Assembly: GCA_025356055.1 (NCBI GenBank) | Contig: JANXUU010000128.1 | Coordinates: 1 to 64,000, forward strand | Source: Sphingomonas sp. | GTDB lineage: Bacteria > Pseudomonadota > Alphaproteobacteria > Sphingomonadales > Sphingomonadaceae | DNA: 64,000 bases | Reading direction: 5' to 3' | Part shown: positions 28,617-38,593 of the stretch, piece after piece | How positions within the stretch are numbered: position 1 is the first letter of the stretch | Layout of the letters: each line of letters starts with the position of its first letter | Position numbers and translations under genes: made by a program | Notes under the pieces: generated by a model | The model's input: only the letters and a program-made list of their open reading frames with translations | What the model was told of the DNA's origin: nothing | The model's database searches: none

Positions 28617-31037
28617 ATGTTTTCAGTATCGTTTGCGCGCGCCCTGTTGCTGGCCGGCGCCGCCACCATCGCCGCACCCGCCACCGCGCAGGATGCGCCG
28701 CCATCTAACGCCTCGACCACCGCCAACGCCACCTCGGGCACTGCGACCGCGACTTCCCCCGCCGACGCCGACACCGGCGCGATCATCGTCACCGCCCGCC
28801 GCCGGGCCGAATCGCTGAAGGACGTCCCCATTGCGGTCACCGCCTTCACCGGCGCGCAGCTCGAGAAATCGGGCGCGATCGACATCACCGACGTCGCCCA
28901 GACGACCCCCAACGTCACGATCGAGGTCGCTCGCGGGTCCAACTCGACCTTGAGCGCCTTCATCCGCGGCGTCGGCCAGCAGGACCCGGTCGGCGGCTTC
29001 GAGCAGGGCGTCGGGCTCTATCTCGACGATGTCTATCTCAACCGTCCACAAGGCGCGGTCCTCGACATTTACGACGTCGAGCGGATCGAGGTCCTGCGCG
29101 GCCCACAGGGCACGCTCTATGGCCGCAACACCATCGGCGGGGCGATCAAATACGTCACGCGTCGCCTGTCGAACAAACCAGAGCTGAGCCTGAAGGGGAA
29201 TGTCGGCGACTTTGGTCAGCTCGACGCCACGGCGACCGCGTCCTACCCGCTCGGCGACGCATTTCGCCTTGGCGCGTCGGTCGCCCGCCTCCACCGCGGC
29301 GGGTTCGGCCAGAACGTCACCACCGGTCTCGACAATTACAACAAGGACGTGAAGGCGGGCCGCGTGTCGGCCGAAATCGGACGAGACGACTCCGCGCTTC
29401 TCCGTGTGAACGCCGATTACACCCGGGACGACAGCGCGCCGCGCGGCGGCCACCGTCTGATCGTCGGCCTCAAGTCGGGCGCGCCCATCCTGTCGAACGT
29501 CTATACCAGCCAGGGCGGCCTCGTCAGCCCGCACCAGAAGGTCGTCTCGAAGGGTATCGCCGTCAATGGCCAGGTCGCGTTGGGCGACGGCCTGCTGCTC
29601 AAGTCGATCACCGGCTATCGCAAGGACGATAGCGCGACTCCGATCGACTTCGACGCGCTCCCCGCGGCCGACGTCGACGTCCCCGGCTTCTATCGCAACA
29701 AGCAGTTCAGCCAGGAATTCCAGCTCCAGCTCAACCGCGGCCCGCTTCAGGGGTTGGTCGGCGCTTACTATCTCGATGCCACCGCCTACACCGCGTTCGA
29801 CGTCCGCCTGTTCACCACGTTCAATGGCTTCACCGCCTTCACGCAGGGCAACGTCGGGACTAAGACCTACGCGGCGTTCGGCGACTTCACCTATAATTTC
29901 TCGCCCCAGTTCGCGCTGTCGCTCGGCGGTCGCTACACCGATGACCGGCGCAACTCGACCGTGTTCCGGCAGAATTATGTCGGCGGCGGATCGCCGGTGT
30001 TTGGCGGGCTCGGGCTTCCTGCCGGCGCCCCGTCGTCGAATTTCCAAGGCAAGCGCAAGGACCGCGCCTTCACACCGCGCGTCTCGATCAGCTTCAAGCC
30101 CGACGCCGACAACACATTATATGCAAGCTATGCGCAGGGCTTCAAAGGTGGCGGGTTCGATCCGCGCGGAGTCTCGGCCGCCGCCAAGGACACCAACGGC
30201 GACGGCGTTCGCAGCTATGACGAAATCTACAACACCTTCGCCTTCAAGCCCGAGAAGGTCACCACGCTGGAAGTCGGCTACAAGGCGTCGCTGTTCGATC
30301 GGCGCGTCTACACCGCGCTCGCCATCTTCAGTTCCGATTACAAGGACGTCCAGATCCCCGCTTCGGTCGGGGTCGTCGTCAACGGCGTCGCGACATTCGC
30401 CGGGGCGACGTCCAACGCAGCCAAGGCCCGCATCCGCGGTGTCGAGTGGGAAGGTGACGCGCGAATTGTCGGCAACCCTGGGGGCACACGGCTAAACCTT
30501 GGCTGGTCGGTCGGCTACCTCGATGCCAAGTTCCGCAGGTTCCTGACCGACGTGGTGTTCAGCCCGACCACCGGCCTCCCGATCCCTAAGCCCGGCGTTA
30601 CGGTCGACGTTGCCGCCTTCCGCAAGATTCAGAACACCCCCAAATGGACCGCCAGCGGGACGCTCAGCCTGACCCATCCGTTTGGCAACGGCGAGGAATT
30701 GAACGCCAGCGCGACGTTGTCCTACCGCAGCTCGAGCCAGCAGTTCGAATTGCGCATTCCCGGGCTCGACCAGAAAGGGTACGCGCTGCTCGACGCCAAC
30801 CTCGTGTATACCGGTCCAGACCATCACTGGATGTTCGGCGTTCACGCCCGCAACCTGACCGACAAGCGCTATATCTCGTCGGGTTATAATTTCTTGCTTC
30901 AGAACCCTTTTACCGGCAACTTCATCCTTCCGACCGGCGCTCCCGGGATCAGCCCGGCGCTCGGCAAGGAGGGCATCTTGACGGCTTATTATGGCAGCCC
31001 GCGCCAGCTGTTCTTCTCGGTCGGATACAAGTTCTGA
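28617..31037 (+). CDS. TonB-dependent receptor
   Basis: Signal peptide; IIVTARRRAESLKDVPIAVTAFTGAQL; RPQGAVLDIYDVERIEVLRGPQGTLYGRNTIGGAI. Confidence 0.95.
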   Translation: MFSVSFARALLLAGAATIAAPATAQDAPPSNASTTANATSGTATATSPADADTGAIIVTARRRAESLKDVPIAVTAFTGAQLEKSGAIDITDVAQTTPNVTIEVARGSNSTLSAFIRGVGQQDPVGGFEQGVGLYLDDVYLNRPQGAVLDIYDVERIEVLRGPQGTLYGRNTIGGAIKYVTRRLSNKPELSLKGNVGDFGQLDATATASYPLGDAFRLGASVARLHRGGFGQNVTTGLDNYNKDVKAGRVSAEIGRDDSALLRVNADYTRDDSAPRGGHRLIVGLKSGAPILSNVYTSQGGLVSPHQKVVSKGIAVNGQVALGDGLLLKSITGYRKDDSATPIDFDALPAADVDVPGFYRNKQFSQEFQLQLNRGPLQGLVGAYYLDATAYTAFDVRLFTTFNGFTAFTQGNVGTKTYAAFGDFTYNFSPQFALSLGGRYTDDRRNSTVFRQNYVGGGSPVFGGLGLPAGAPSSNFQGKRKDRAFTPRVSISFKPDADNTLYASYAQGFKGGGFDPRGVSAAAKDTNGDGVRSYDEIYNTFAFKPEKVTTLEVGYKASLFDRRVYTALAIFSSDYKDVQIPASVGVVVNGVATFAGATSNAAKARIRGVEWEGDARIVGNPGGTRLNLGWSVGYLDAKFRRFLTDVVFSPTTGLPIPKPGVTVDVAAFRKIQNTPKWTASGTLSLTHPFGNGEELNASATLSYRSSSQQFELRIPGLDQKGYALLDANLVYTGPDHHWMFGVHARNLTDKRYISSGYNFLLQNPFTGNFILPTGAPGISPALGKEGILTAYYGSPRQLFFSVGYKF

Positions 31038-32308
31038 CCGACGGGGCGAGGAGCAGCGCACCGGTACGTGGTGTTCAAACCCGCGTCCTGGCGCTGCTGC
31101 TCCTCGTCTACACCTTCAACTTCCTCGATCGGCAAATCCTCGGCATCCTCGCTAAGCCGATCAAGGACGACCTTCATCTCACCAACACCCAGTTCGGCGC
31201 GATCGGCGGGCTCGCCTTCGCGTTGCTTTACTCGCTGCTAGCGGTGCCTTTTGCCCTGCTGGCAGACCGCACCAGTCGAAGCGGGGTGATCGCCGTTGCC
31301 TTGACCATCTGGAGCGTTTTCACTGCGCTTTGCGGCATCGCCACGGGATTCGGCCAGCTATTCCTGTTCCGCCTCGGGGTCGGGGTCGGAGAAGCCGGAG
31401 GCGTGGCCCCATCCTATGCGCTGATTGCCGATTATTTTCCTGAGGGCGCGCGCGCCCGCGCGCTGGCGATCTACTCGCTCGGTATTCCGATTGGTCTGGC
31501 CGCAGGCACTCTGCTCGGCGCCTACATCGCCGCGGCGGTTGAATGGCGCACCGCTTTTCTTGTCGTTGGTATCGCCGGGATCGTAATTGTACCGCTGTTT
31601 CGCCGCGGCGTCCGCGACCTGCCGCGCGCGCCAACCGACTCTGCGCGCCGCGTCCCGCTCCGCCGGGTCTTCCCAATCATCGCTCGCAAGCCGAGCTTCT
31701 GGCTACTCGCGTTCGCCTCCTCGTTCAGTTCGCTGTGCGGCTATGGCCTCGCCTTGTGGACACCGTCGGTCGTCATGAGCAATTTTGGGTTCGACCTGGT
31801 CCACACTGGTCAATTCTTCGGGTCGCTGCTTCTCGTCGGCGGGGTCGCTGGGGTGCTTGCTGGTGGCTGGCTGGCTGATCGTTTCGCGACTGCCGACGCG
31901 CGCTGGTACGCTTGGCTTCCGGCGATCGCGTGGCTGGTCACCGCGCCGACGTTCGCCGTCGGGCTGCTGGCCCACTCGCCGTGGGTGGCATGGCCGGTGC
32001 TGCTCATTCCCAACGCGCTCAACATTTTGTGGCTGGGACCTGTGACCACGGCGGTTCAGAAACTCGTCCCGTCACCGATGCGCGCCACCGCCTCGGCCAG
32101 CTTTCTGCTCATCAACAACCTCATTGGGCTCGGCATCGGTCCCCTGCTGATGGGCCGCATGGCCGATCTGATGAAGGCCAGCTACGGAACCGAGGCCCTG
32201 CGCTACGCCACGGTTTACTGTCTCGGCTTCTACGTCCTCGCCGCACTTCTGGCGCTGCTTGCCGCGAGGTCGCTTCGCCGCGACATTATCCCCGTCGAAC
32301 AGGGCTGA
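31034..32308 (+). CDS. MFS transporter; likely near-cognate start (CTG 31034 in a CTGA overlap, or GTA 31064)
   Basis: Frame open from 30890 with no ATG/GTG/TTG before 31223, yet TM1 (VLALLLLVYTFNFLDRQILGILAKPIKDDLHLTNTQFGAIGGL) is encoded upstream of that TTG. Confidence 0.85.
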   Translation: MTDGARSSAPVRGVQTRVLALLLLVYTFNFLDRQILGILAKPIKDDLHLTNTQFGAIGGLAFALLYSLLAVPFALLADRTSRSGVIAVALTIWSVFTALCGIATGFGQLFLFRLGVGVGEAGGVAPSYALIADYFPEGARARALAIYSLGIPIGLAAGTLLGAYIAAAVEWRTAFLVVGIAGIVIVPLFRRGVRDLPRAPTDSARRVPLRRVFPIIARKPSFWLLAFASSFSSLCGYGLALWTPSVVMSNFGFDLVHTGQFFGSLLLVGGVAGVLAGGWLADRFATADARWYAWLPAIAWLVTAPTFAVGLLAHSPWVAWPVLLIPNALNILWLGPVTTAVQKLVPSPMRATASASFLLINNLIGLGIGPLLMGRMADLMKASYGTEALRYATVYCLGFYVLAALLALLAARSLRRDIIPVEQG

Positions 32309-32395
32309 ACGTCCCCCCACATTGGACCTGACTCCGCGCGCGCGCGCCGCGATGCTGTCGTAGGCTTGCGGCGCTCGGCGACAGGGACGATGACC

Positions 32396-35300
32396 ATGGT
32401 TCATGAAGTGTCGGCTGCCCGCTCCTCGCTGGGCGCGCGGCTGTCAAGTGCGTTGCGCCCGGTTCTGCTCCCGCTCAGGCCGGCGCGGCCCGACTCAGTC
32501 GCCATCCTTCGCGCCTTGCTGTTCGCAATCGCAATTGGGGTCGTCGCCTGGCTCGGGATCGTTATGACCCACTACAGTGATCGGATCGCGGCGGTGTGGC
32601 TCGCCAACGGGATTGCCGTCGCGCTTCTCCTGCGCCGCCAGTGCGACGACCGGGTCCTGCTCTTCGGCGCGGGGTTTGCGGGGAATGTCGCAGCCAATCT
32701 TATGGCCGGCGACACGCTCGTCGCAGCGCTGCTCCTCTCGGTCCTAAACAGTCTCGAGATCGCGCTGGTCGTCGCCTTGACCGCGCGTCGGCTCGCTCCC
32801 GACGGCGTGTTCGAAAGCGCCGCGATCGGGCGTTTCATCACTGCCGCGCTAATCGGTCCGCTGCCCGGGTCGCTGATCAGCGCCGCCTGGCTCGCGTGGC
32901 GGGACGGTGCTCCCGTCGTCACCAGCTTCGCCAGCTGGTATGGTGCCGATGCGCTAGGTCTGATGATCGTCGCCCCGATCCTCCTCGCGATCCGCCGCGG
33001 CCGGCCGGATGGTCACATCCGCCGCGAAGTCGTGCTCTCCCCGCTCGTCGCCGCCGCGCTGACCGCGATTGTGTTCTCGCAAGGCGGGAAACCGTTACTG
33101 TTCGTGTTGACGCCGATCGCTTTGCTCGGCGCGTTCCGCCTCCGTCTGCTCCCGGCCGTGCTCACCGTCGCCGCAATCGCCGTCTCCTCGATCTTTTTCA
33201 CCGCGCAGGGAATTGGACCGATCGCAACCTCGGCGTTCGACCCGGTCGAGCGCATCTATATTCTCCAGGCTTTTCTTGCGACGCTCGTCATGCTCGTCCT
33301 GCCCGTCGCCGCGATCATCGGGGAGCGCGACCGGCTCGGCGTCGCGGCCGACCATAGCGAGCGCCTGTTCCAACGGATTGCCCGGGCGACCCCCGCTGGC
33401 ATTCTTAACCTTGAGCTCGGCGGCGACGTGGCGTTCGCCAACGACCGCTGGCTCGAGCTTACCGATAGCCGTCCCGCCAGCTTCGCCAGCGATTCCTGGC
33501 TTGACATTATTCAGCTTGACGACCGGACCGCCGCCCGCAGCATGTGGGACTGCGCGCGCACGCTGCAACAGCCCGCCGGCGGCGACGTCCGCTACCTCGC
33601 CCCCGACGGCACGGTCCGCTGGGCCGAGCTCAGCTTCTATCCCGAACTCTCCGCAGGGCGCCTGCTCGGCTATGTCGTCAAATTGTTCGACGTCAGCAAC
33701 CGCCAGAAGGTCGAAGACGCACTGCAGGAAAGCGAAGAGCTCTATCGGCTGCTCGCCGAGAACAGCTCCGACGTCATCGTCCGGCTAACCCTCGACGGCA
33801 CCGCGCGCTATGTCTCGAGCGCCGCGAGACGACTGTTCGGCTTGGACCCCGGGGACATTGTCGAACGCCCGCTGGCGCAGTTCGTCCACCCCGCCGATCT
33901 CGATGCCTTCAACGCGCTGTTCCCCGGCGTCAATAGCGACCGCGGCGAGGCCAACGCCCAGTTCCGCCATCGCCGCCTCAACGGCGACTTTATCTGGCTC
34001 GAGGCGAGCGCTCGCACCACCATCGACCGCGCCACCGGTAATCCAATCGAGATCATCGTCTCGCTGCGCGACATCAGCGCGCGCCGCCAGAGCGAAACGA
34101 TCGCCGCCAGTGCTGCGGCCAAGCTGGCCGAAACGAATCGCCTGCTGACCCTTGCCGAAGGGGTTGCTGAGGTCGGCCACTGGCGGTTCGATATCGCAAC
34201 GCAAACCCTCGATTGCTCCCCACAAGTCAATATGATCACCGATTTCGCAGGCGATCAGACGTTCGGCCCAACCGCCATCCTCGCGCTCGTCCATCCCGCC
34301 GACCGCCGTGCGCTCCTCCGCACCCTGCTCACCGCCAGCCGCCGGCGCGAACCCGCCCAGCAGGGCGCGCGACTCCTTCTGGCCGACGAGATGCGCCATG
34401 TCCGCCTCGTTGCGCTCGCCGAATATGATGACGCTGGTGCGCTGACCGGGCTGTTCGGGGTGATCCAGGACGTTACCGAGAACGAGATCGCTCAGGCCGA
34501 GTTGATCCGTTCGCGCAACGAGGCGCAGGCCGCGGCGCACGCCAAAGGCGATTTCCTCTCGACCATGAGCCACGAAATCCGCACCCCGATGACCGGCGTG
34601 CTCGGCATGATCGACCTGTTGCGCGATAATCCGCCGGCGGGGGAGCGCGAGCGCTACCTTGTGACGCTCAAGCAATCCGCGGATCTGTTGATGACCGTGC
34701 TCGACGACGTTCTCGACTTCAGCCGCATCGAATCGGGCCTCGTCGAATTCGAGGATGGAGATTTCGATATCGAGGAATTGATGCAGGCAACCATCGCCCT
34801 GTTCGAGGGAGCCGCCTCGCAAAAGGGCCTTCTGCTCGGGGTCGAAATCGACCGCGGGGCGACTACTCGAGTGCGCGGCGATGCCGTCCGCCTGCAGCAG
34901 GTCGTCAGCAACCTTCTCAGCAATGCGATCAAGTTCACCGTCGCAGGCCGTGTCACGCTGCTCCTCTCCGCCCTACCGGCCGAAACTCGCGCCGACGACG
35001 CCGCTCCCGATCCCGCCCGCGACCAAGCCCACAACCCCGCCAGACAGCACTGGCGGATCGAGGTGCGCGACACCGGCATCGGCATCGCCGCCGACAAGCT
35101 CGGCTCGCTGTTCGATCCTTTCGTCCAGGCCGAAGCCGCGACCTCGCGCCGCTTTGGTGGTACCGGGCTCGGCCTTGCAATCAGCCGTCGCCTGATCGAC
35201 GCGATGGGCGGCGAAGCGGGGGTTCACTCGCACCCGGGCTGCGGCTCGACCTTCTGGTTGGAAGTGCCCCTCCCCGTCGGCAGCGACGCCGAGCATTTCG

Positions 35301-36067
35301 ACATTCCCGCCAACTGCAATCCTGACTCCCGCGCGCTCGATCTGCTCGTCGCCGAGGATAATCCGGTCAACCAAATGATCATTGGCGCGATCCTCGGCCG
35401 GCTGGGCCACCGCGTCACTTGTGTCGAAAACGGCCGACTTGCGCTCGATCTCGCCACCGCTCGCGCGTTCGACGCCATCCTCATGGACATGCAAATGCCC
35501 GAGATGGATGGGCTCGCCACGACGCGCGCGATCCGCAACCTTCCCGCGCCCCACGGCACCGTCCCGATCATCGCGCTCACCGCCGACGCCTCGTCCGAAC
35601 GCCGCCGCTTCTACGACGGTGCCGGCCTGACCGATTTCCTGACCAAGCCGATCGATCGCCGCCTGCTCGCCGAGCGCCTCGACGCAAACGCCGCCGTCCG
35701 CGCTCCTACTTCACGTGCGCCAGATCCCGCTGATCTTTCTGTCGAACCGCTCGACGTCACCCGGTATCATGAACTTCGCGCCTCGCTCAGCGGCGCTCAG
35801 GTTCACGACCTGCTCGGCCTGCTCCTCACCGAGCTCGATCGCTCCCCCGCGCGCATTCGCCTGTGTCTTGCGCACGGTGACTTCGCTGCCGCCCGCGCCG
35901 AGGCGCATAGCCTCAAGGGCGCGGCCAGTAACATGGGCGCCACCGCGCTGGGCCGTGTCGCCGCGGCAATCGAGTCCGCCGCCACCGATGCCGCCTTCGC
36001 CCCCGAACTCGTCGCGCTCGACGTCCAGGCCCCCCGAACCGTTAAGGCGATTGCCGCCCTACGCTGA
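32396..36067 (+). CDS. Hybrid sensor histidine kinase (MASE1, PAS, HisKA, HATPase, REC, Hpt)
   Basis: FLSTMSHEIRTPMTGVLGMIDLL; GTGLGLAISRRLID; VAEDNPVNQMI...ILMDMQMPEMDGL; HSLKGAASNMGA. Confidence 0.93.
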   Translation: MVHEVSAARSSLGARLSSALRPVLLPLRPARPDSVAILRALLFAIAIGVVAWLGIVMTHYSDRIAAVWLANGIAVALLLRRQCDDRVLLFGAGFAGNVAANLMAGDTLVAALLLSVLNSLEIALVVALTARRLAPDGVFESAAIGRFITAALIGPLPGSLISAAWLAWRDGAPVVTSFASWYGADALGLMIVAPILLAIRRGRPDGHIRREVVLSPLVAAALTAIVFSQGGKPLLFVLTPIALLGAFRLRLLPAVLTVAAIAVSSIFFTAQGIGPIATSAFDPVERIYILQAFLATLVMLVLPVAAIIGERDRLGVAADHSERLFQRIARATPAGILNLELGGDVAFANDRWLELTDSRPASFASDSWLDIIQLDDRTAARSMWDCARTLQQPAGGDVRYLAPDGTVRWAELSFYPELSAGRLLGYVVKLFDVSNRQKVEDALQESEELYRLLAENSSDVIVRLTLDGTARYVSSAARRLFGLDPGDIVERPLAQFVHPADLDAFNALFPGVNSDRGEANAQFRHRRLNGDFIWLEASARTTIDRATGNPIEIIVSLRDISARRQSETIAASAAAKLAETNRLLTLAEGVAEVGHWRFDIATQTLDCSPQVNMITDFAGDQTFGPTAILALVHPADRRALLRTLLTASRRREPAQQGARLLLADEMRHVRLVALAEYDDAGALTGLFGVIQDVTENEIAQAELIRSRNEAQAAAHAKGDFLSTMSHEIRTPMTGVLGMIDLLRDNPPAGERERYLVTLKQSADLLMTVLDDVLDFSRIESGLVEFEDGDFDIEELMQATIALFEGAASQKGLLLGVEIDRGATTRVRGDAVRLQQVVSNLLSNAIKFTVAGRVTLLLSALPAETRADDAAPDPARDQAHNPARQHWRIEVRDTGIGIAADKLGSLFDPFVQAEAATSRRFGGTGLGLAISRRLIDAMGGEAGVHSHPGCGSTFWLEVPLPVGSDAEHFDIPANCNPDSRALDLLVAEDNPVNQMIIGAILGRLGHRVTCVENGRLALDLATARAFDAILMDMQMPEMDGLATTRAIRNLPAPHGTVPIIALTADASSERRRFYDGAGLTDFLTKPIDRRLLAERLDANAAVRAPTSRAPDPADLSVEPLDVTRYHELRASLSGAQVHDLLGLLLTELDRSPARIRLCLAHGDFAAARAEAHSLKGAASNMGATALGRVAAAIESAATDAAFAPELVALDVQAPRTVKAIAALR

Positions 36068-36479
36068 GCGCGTGGACCAGCATCCAAAAGACACCAACGG
36101 CTTGCGAGATGGAGCGAGTGAACGATCCAACACCGAACATATCAACCAGTGCTGCCTGCCCGCTTTCGATCCTGCGATGCAAGACGCCGGCGTCTTCGCA
36201 AGGGAAGTAGGAATCGAAACAATGCGCGTGGTTTCAGCGGAGACTCCTACATTTGTACATCGTCATTGAATGATCGCTGACCTTGCAGAGCACGGGCTCG
36301 CCTATCGACTCGCCGCACACTCGCGACAATTCCAACATCCAGAACTCCCGACCGAAAACGTCGCCACAACGTCACCCTGTCGCAACCCGGCCACAAAAGC
36401 GCATTGTCCCTACTGGCACGGGCCATCGCCGCCGCTATAGTGACCCCGACCAACGCGCAGTTACGGGGCGAAGAACATC

Positions 36480-37583
36480 ATGAAGGCGACGATCGAGCGA
36501 GCAACCTTGTTGAAGAGCCTCGGCCACGTCCAGTCGGTCGTCGAGCGCCGCAACACCATCCCGATCCTGTCCAACGTCCTCATCGAGGCCGAAGAAGGGG
36601 GCAGCATACGCCTGATGGCGACCGACCTCGACCTCCAGGTCGATGAGCACGTCCCGGCGCAGGTCAGCCAGGCCGGCGCGACCACCGTCTCGGCGCACAC
36701 CTTCTTTGACATCGTCCGCAAGCTTCCCGAGGGGAGCCAGGTCGAGCTGTCGGCCGCCGATGGCAAGATGCAGGTCGTCGCCGGGCGTGCGCGCTTCAAC
36801 CTGTCGACCCTGCCGCGCGACGATTTCCCGGTCATCGCCGAGGGTGAGTTGCCGACGCGCTTCGAACTCCCCGCCGCAACGCTGCGCCAGATCATCGACA
36901 AGACCCGCTTCGCCATCTCGAGCGAAGAGACGCGCTATTACCTGATGGGCATCTTCCTCCACATCGCCGACGACCGACTCAAGGCCGCCGCGACCGACGG
37001 CCACCGCCTTGCGCGCGTGACCGTCGCCAAGCCCGACGGCGCCGACGGCATGCCCGACGTCATCATCCCCAAGAAGTGCGTCGCCGAGATCCGCAAGCTG
37101 CTCGACGAGGTCGAGGGCACGCTCGAAGTTTCGCTGTCGCCGACCAAGATCCGCTTCAACCTCGGCAACGCCGTCCTCACCTCGAAGCTGATCGACGGCA
37201 CCTTTCCCGATTACACCCGCGTTATCCCAACCGGCAACGACAAGCTCCTCAAGCTCGACCCCAGGAGCTTCGCCGCGGGGGTCGACCGCGTCTCGACCAT
37301 CGCCAGCGAGAAGACCCGCGCCGTCAAGATCGCGCTTGACCGCGACCGCGTCACGCTCTCGGTGACCAGCCCCGAGAACGGCCTCGCCACCGAGGAACTC
37401 GCCGCCGACTACACCAGCGATGGCATCGAGATCGGCTTCAACGCCCGCTACCTGCTCGACATTCTGGCCCAGATCGAGGGCGACACCGTCGAAGTGCACC
37501 TCGCCGACGCTGCCGCCCCCACCCTGTTGCGCGAAAACGACAAGAGCGACGCGCTCTACGTCATCATGCCAATGCGCGTGTGA
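36480..37583 (+). CDS. dnaN: DNA polymerase III subunit beta (sliding clamp)
   Basis: MKATIERATLLKSLGHVQSVVERRNTIPILSNVLIEA; C-terminal YVIMPMRV. Confidence 0.97.
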   Translation: MKATIERATLLKSLGHVQSVVERRNTIPILSNVLIEAEEGGSIRLMATDLDLQVDEHVPAQVSQAGATTVSAHTFFDIVRKLPEGSQVELSAADGKMQVVAGRARFNLSTLPRDDFPVIAEGELPTRFELPAATLRQIIDKTRFAISSEETRYYLMGIFLHIADDRLKAAATDGHRLARVTVAKPDGADGMPDVIIPKKCVAEIRKLLDEVEGTLEVSLSPTKIRFNLGNAVLTSKLIDGTFPDYTRVIPTGNDKLLKLDPRSFAAGVDRVSTIASEKTRAVKIALDRDRVTLSVTSPENGLATEELAADYTSDGIEIGFNARYLLDILAQIEGDTVEVHLADAAAPTLLRENDKSDALYVIMPMRV

Positions 37584-37587
37584 TCTT

Positions 37588-37618
37588 GCGAAAGGTAAGG
37601 AAAAGCCTTACCTTTCGC
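37588..37618. promoter_or_regulatory. Perfect 13-bp-arm inverted repeat GCGAAAGGTAAGG-AAAAG-CCTTACCTTTCGC between dnaN and antitoxin
   Basis: Arms 37588-37600 and 37606-37618, 5-nt loop, ends 2 nt before antitoxin ATG. Confidence 0.8.
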
Positions 37619-37620
37619 GA

Positions 37621-37827
37621 ATGATCCAGAGCCGCATCACCAGCAAGGCCCAGACCACTGTCCCGCGCGCCGTGCGCACTGCGCTTCGGCTCGGCGCGGG
37701 CGACGCGCTGGCGTGGGTGATCGAAGGGGACCGGGTGACCGTGTCGCTCGTTCGCGCCGAGCCGGCCGACTTTGCGTCCTTCGGCGAATGGTCCGATCCG
37801 CTCGACAGCGTCTACGACGATCTTTGA
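37621..37827 (+). CDS. AbrB/MazE-type antitoxin
   Basis: MIQSRITSKAQTTVPRAVRTALRLGAGDALAWVIEGDRVTV (swapped-hairpin AbrB fold). Confidence 0.85.
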   Translation: MIQSRITSKAQTTVPRAVRTALRLGAGDALAWVIEGDRVTVSLVRAEPADFASFGEWSDPLDSVYDDL

Positions 37828-38167
37828 CCCCGGCGACATCGTCCGCGTCTCCTTCCCGTATGTTGAGCGAGCGGTCATGGTCACGCGTCCCGCGCTCGTC
37901 GTCAGCGTTCGCGGCGTCGGGGCCAACGCCTCGCTGGCGTGGGTGCTGATGATTACCAACGCCGCGCGCGAGGCATGGCCTGGCGACATTCTCATCGACG
38001 ATTCGCTCGCCCTCGGCCTGATTATTCCGTCGAAGGTTCGGGTCGCAAAGATCAGCGCGATCGAAATCAGCAGTGCGACCAGGCTGGGCCGGCTTTCCGA
38101 TCAAGCCTTCGCTGCGGTTCGAGCCGAACTCGCGGCCACCCTCGGGCTCGATCTCCCACCAGCCTGA
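37820..38167 (+). CDS. PemK/MazF-type toxin; likely ATC start overlapping antitoxin stop (alternative TTG at 37772)
   Basis: FDPGDIVRVSFPYVERAVMVTRPALVVS...; no ATG/GTG near the conserved N-terminus. Confidence 0.8.
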   Translation: MFDPGDIVRVSFPYVERAVMVTRPALVVSVRGVGANASLAWVLMITNAAREAWPGDILIDDSLALGLIIPSKVRVAKISAIEISSATRLGRLSDQAFAAVRAELAATLGLDLPPA

Positions 38168-38170
38168 TTG

Positions 38171-38593
38171 TCAGCCCTTCCCCAACCTTTTCTTGTTGGC
38201 GGTCGCGGTCGCGTGGATCGGTCTTAGCGCGCGGACCCCGGTGGACAGCGCCCGAGTGCCGATCCGCTGCGACCGTGCCGCGATTGCCTGGGCCGCGCCC
38301 ATGCTGGGGGGCCGGCCACTCATCCACAGCGAGCCGAGCGCCTGCGCCTGCGCGAACATCTCGCTCTGCAGCTTGGTCCAGTCGCCCGCCAGGATCGCCC
38401 CCGATTTGGCGAAGGCGTTGCCCTTTTCAGCGACCATCATGTTGAGTTCGCGCGTGTCCGCCTTGAGCGGGTTGCGCGTTGCCTCGGCGATCGTCTCCGA
38501 GCGGCTGGCGATCACCGACTGCGACGCATCGAGCGTCTCGCCGACCATTTGTCCGGCCTTCAGCATGTCATTCCAGAAAGAGAATATGTTCAT
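38171..38593 (-). CDS. Phasin-like family protein
   Basis: MNIFSFWNDMLKAGQMVGETLDASQSVIASRSETIAEATRNPLKADTRELNMMVAEKGNAF. Confidence 0.55.
   Translation of the reverse strand: MNIFSFWNDMLKAGQMVGETLDASQSVIASRSETIAEATRNPLKADTRELNMMVAEKGNAFAKSGAILAGDWTKLQSEMFAQAQALGSLWMSGRPPSMGAAQAIAARSQRIGTRALSTGVRALRPIHATATANKKRLGKG

Noticed and set aside
28623-30047. 474-aa minus-strand ORF
   Set aside because: Antisense shadow of the TonB-dependent receptor; no recognisable domain.
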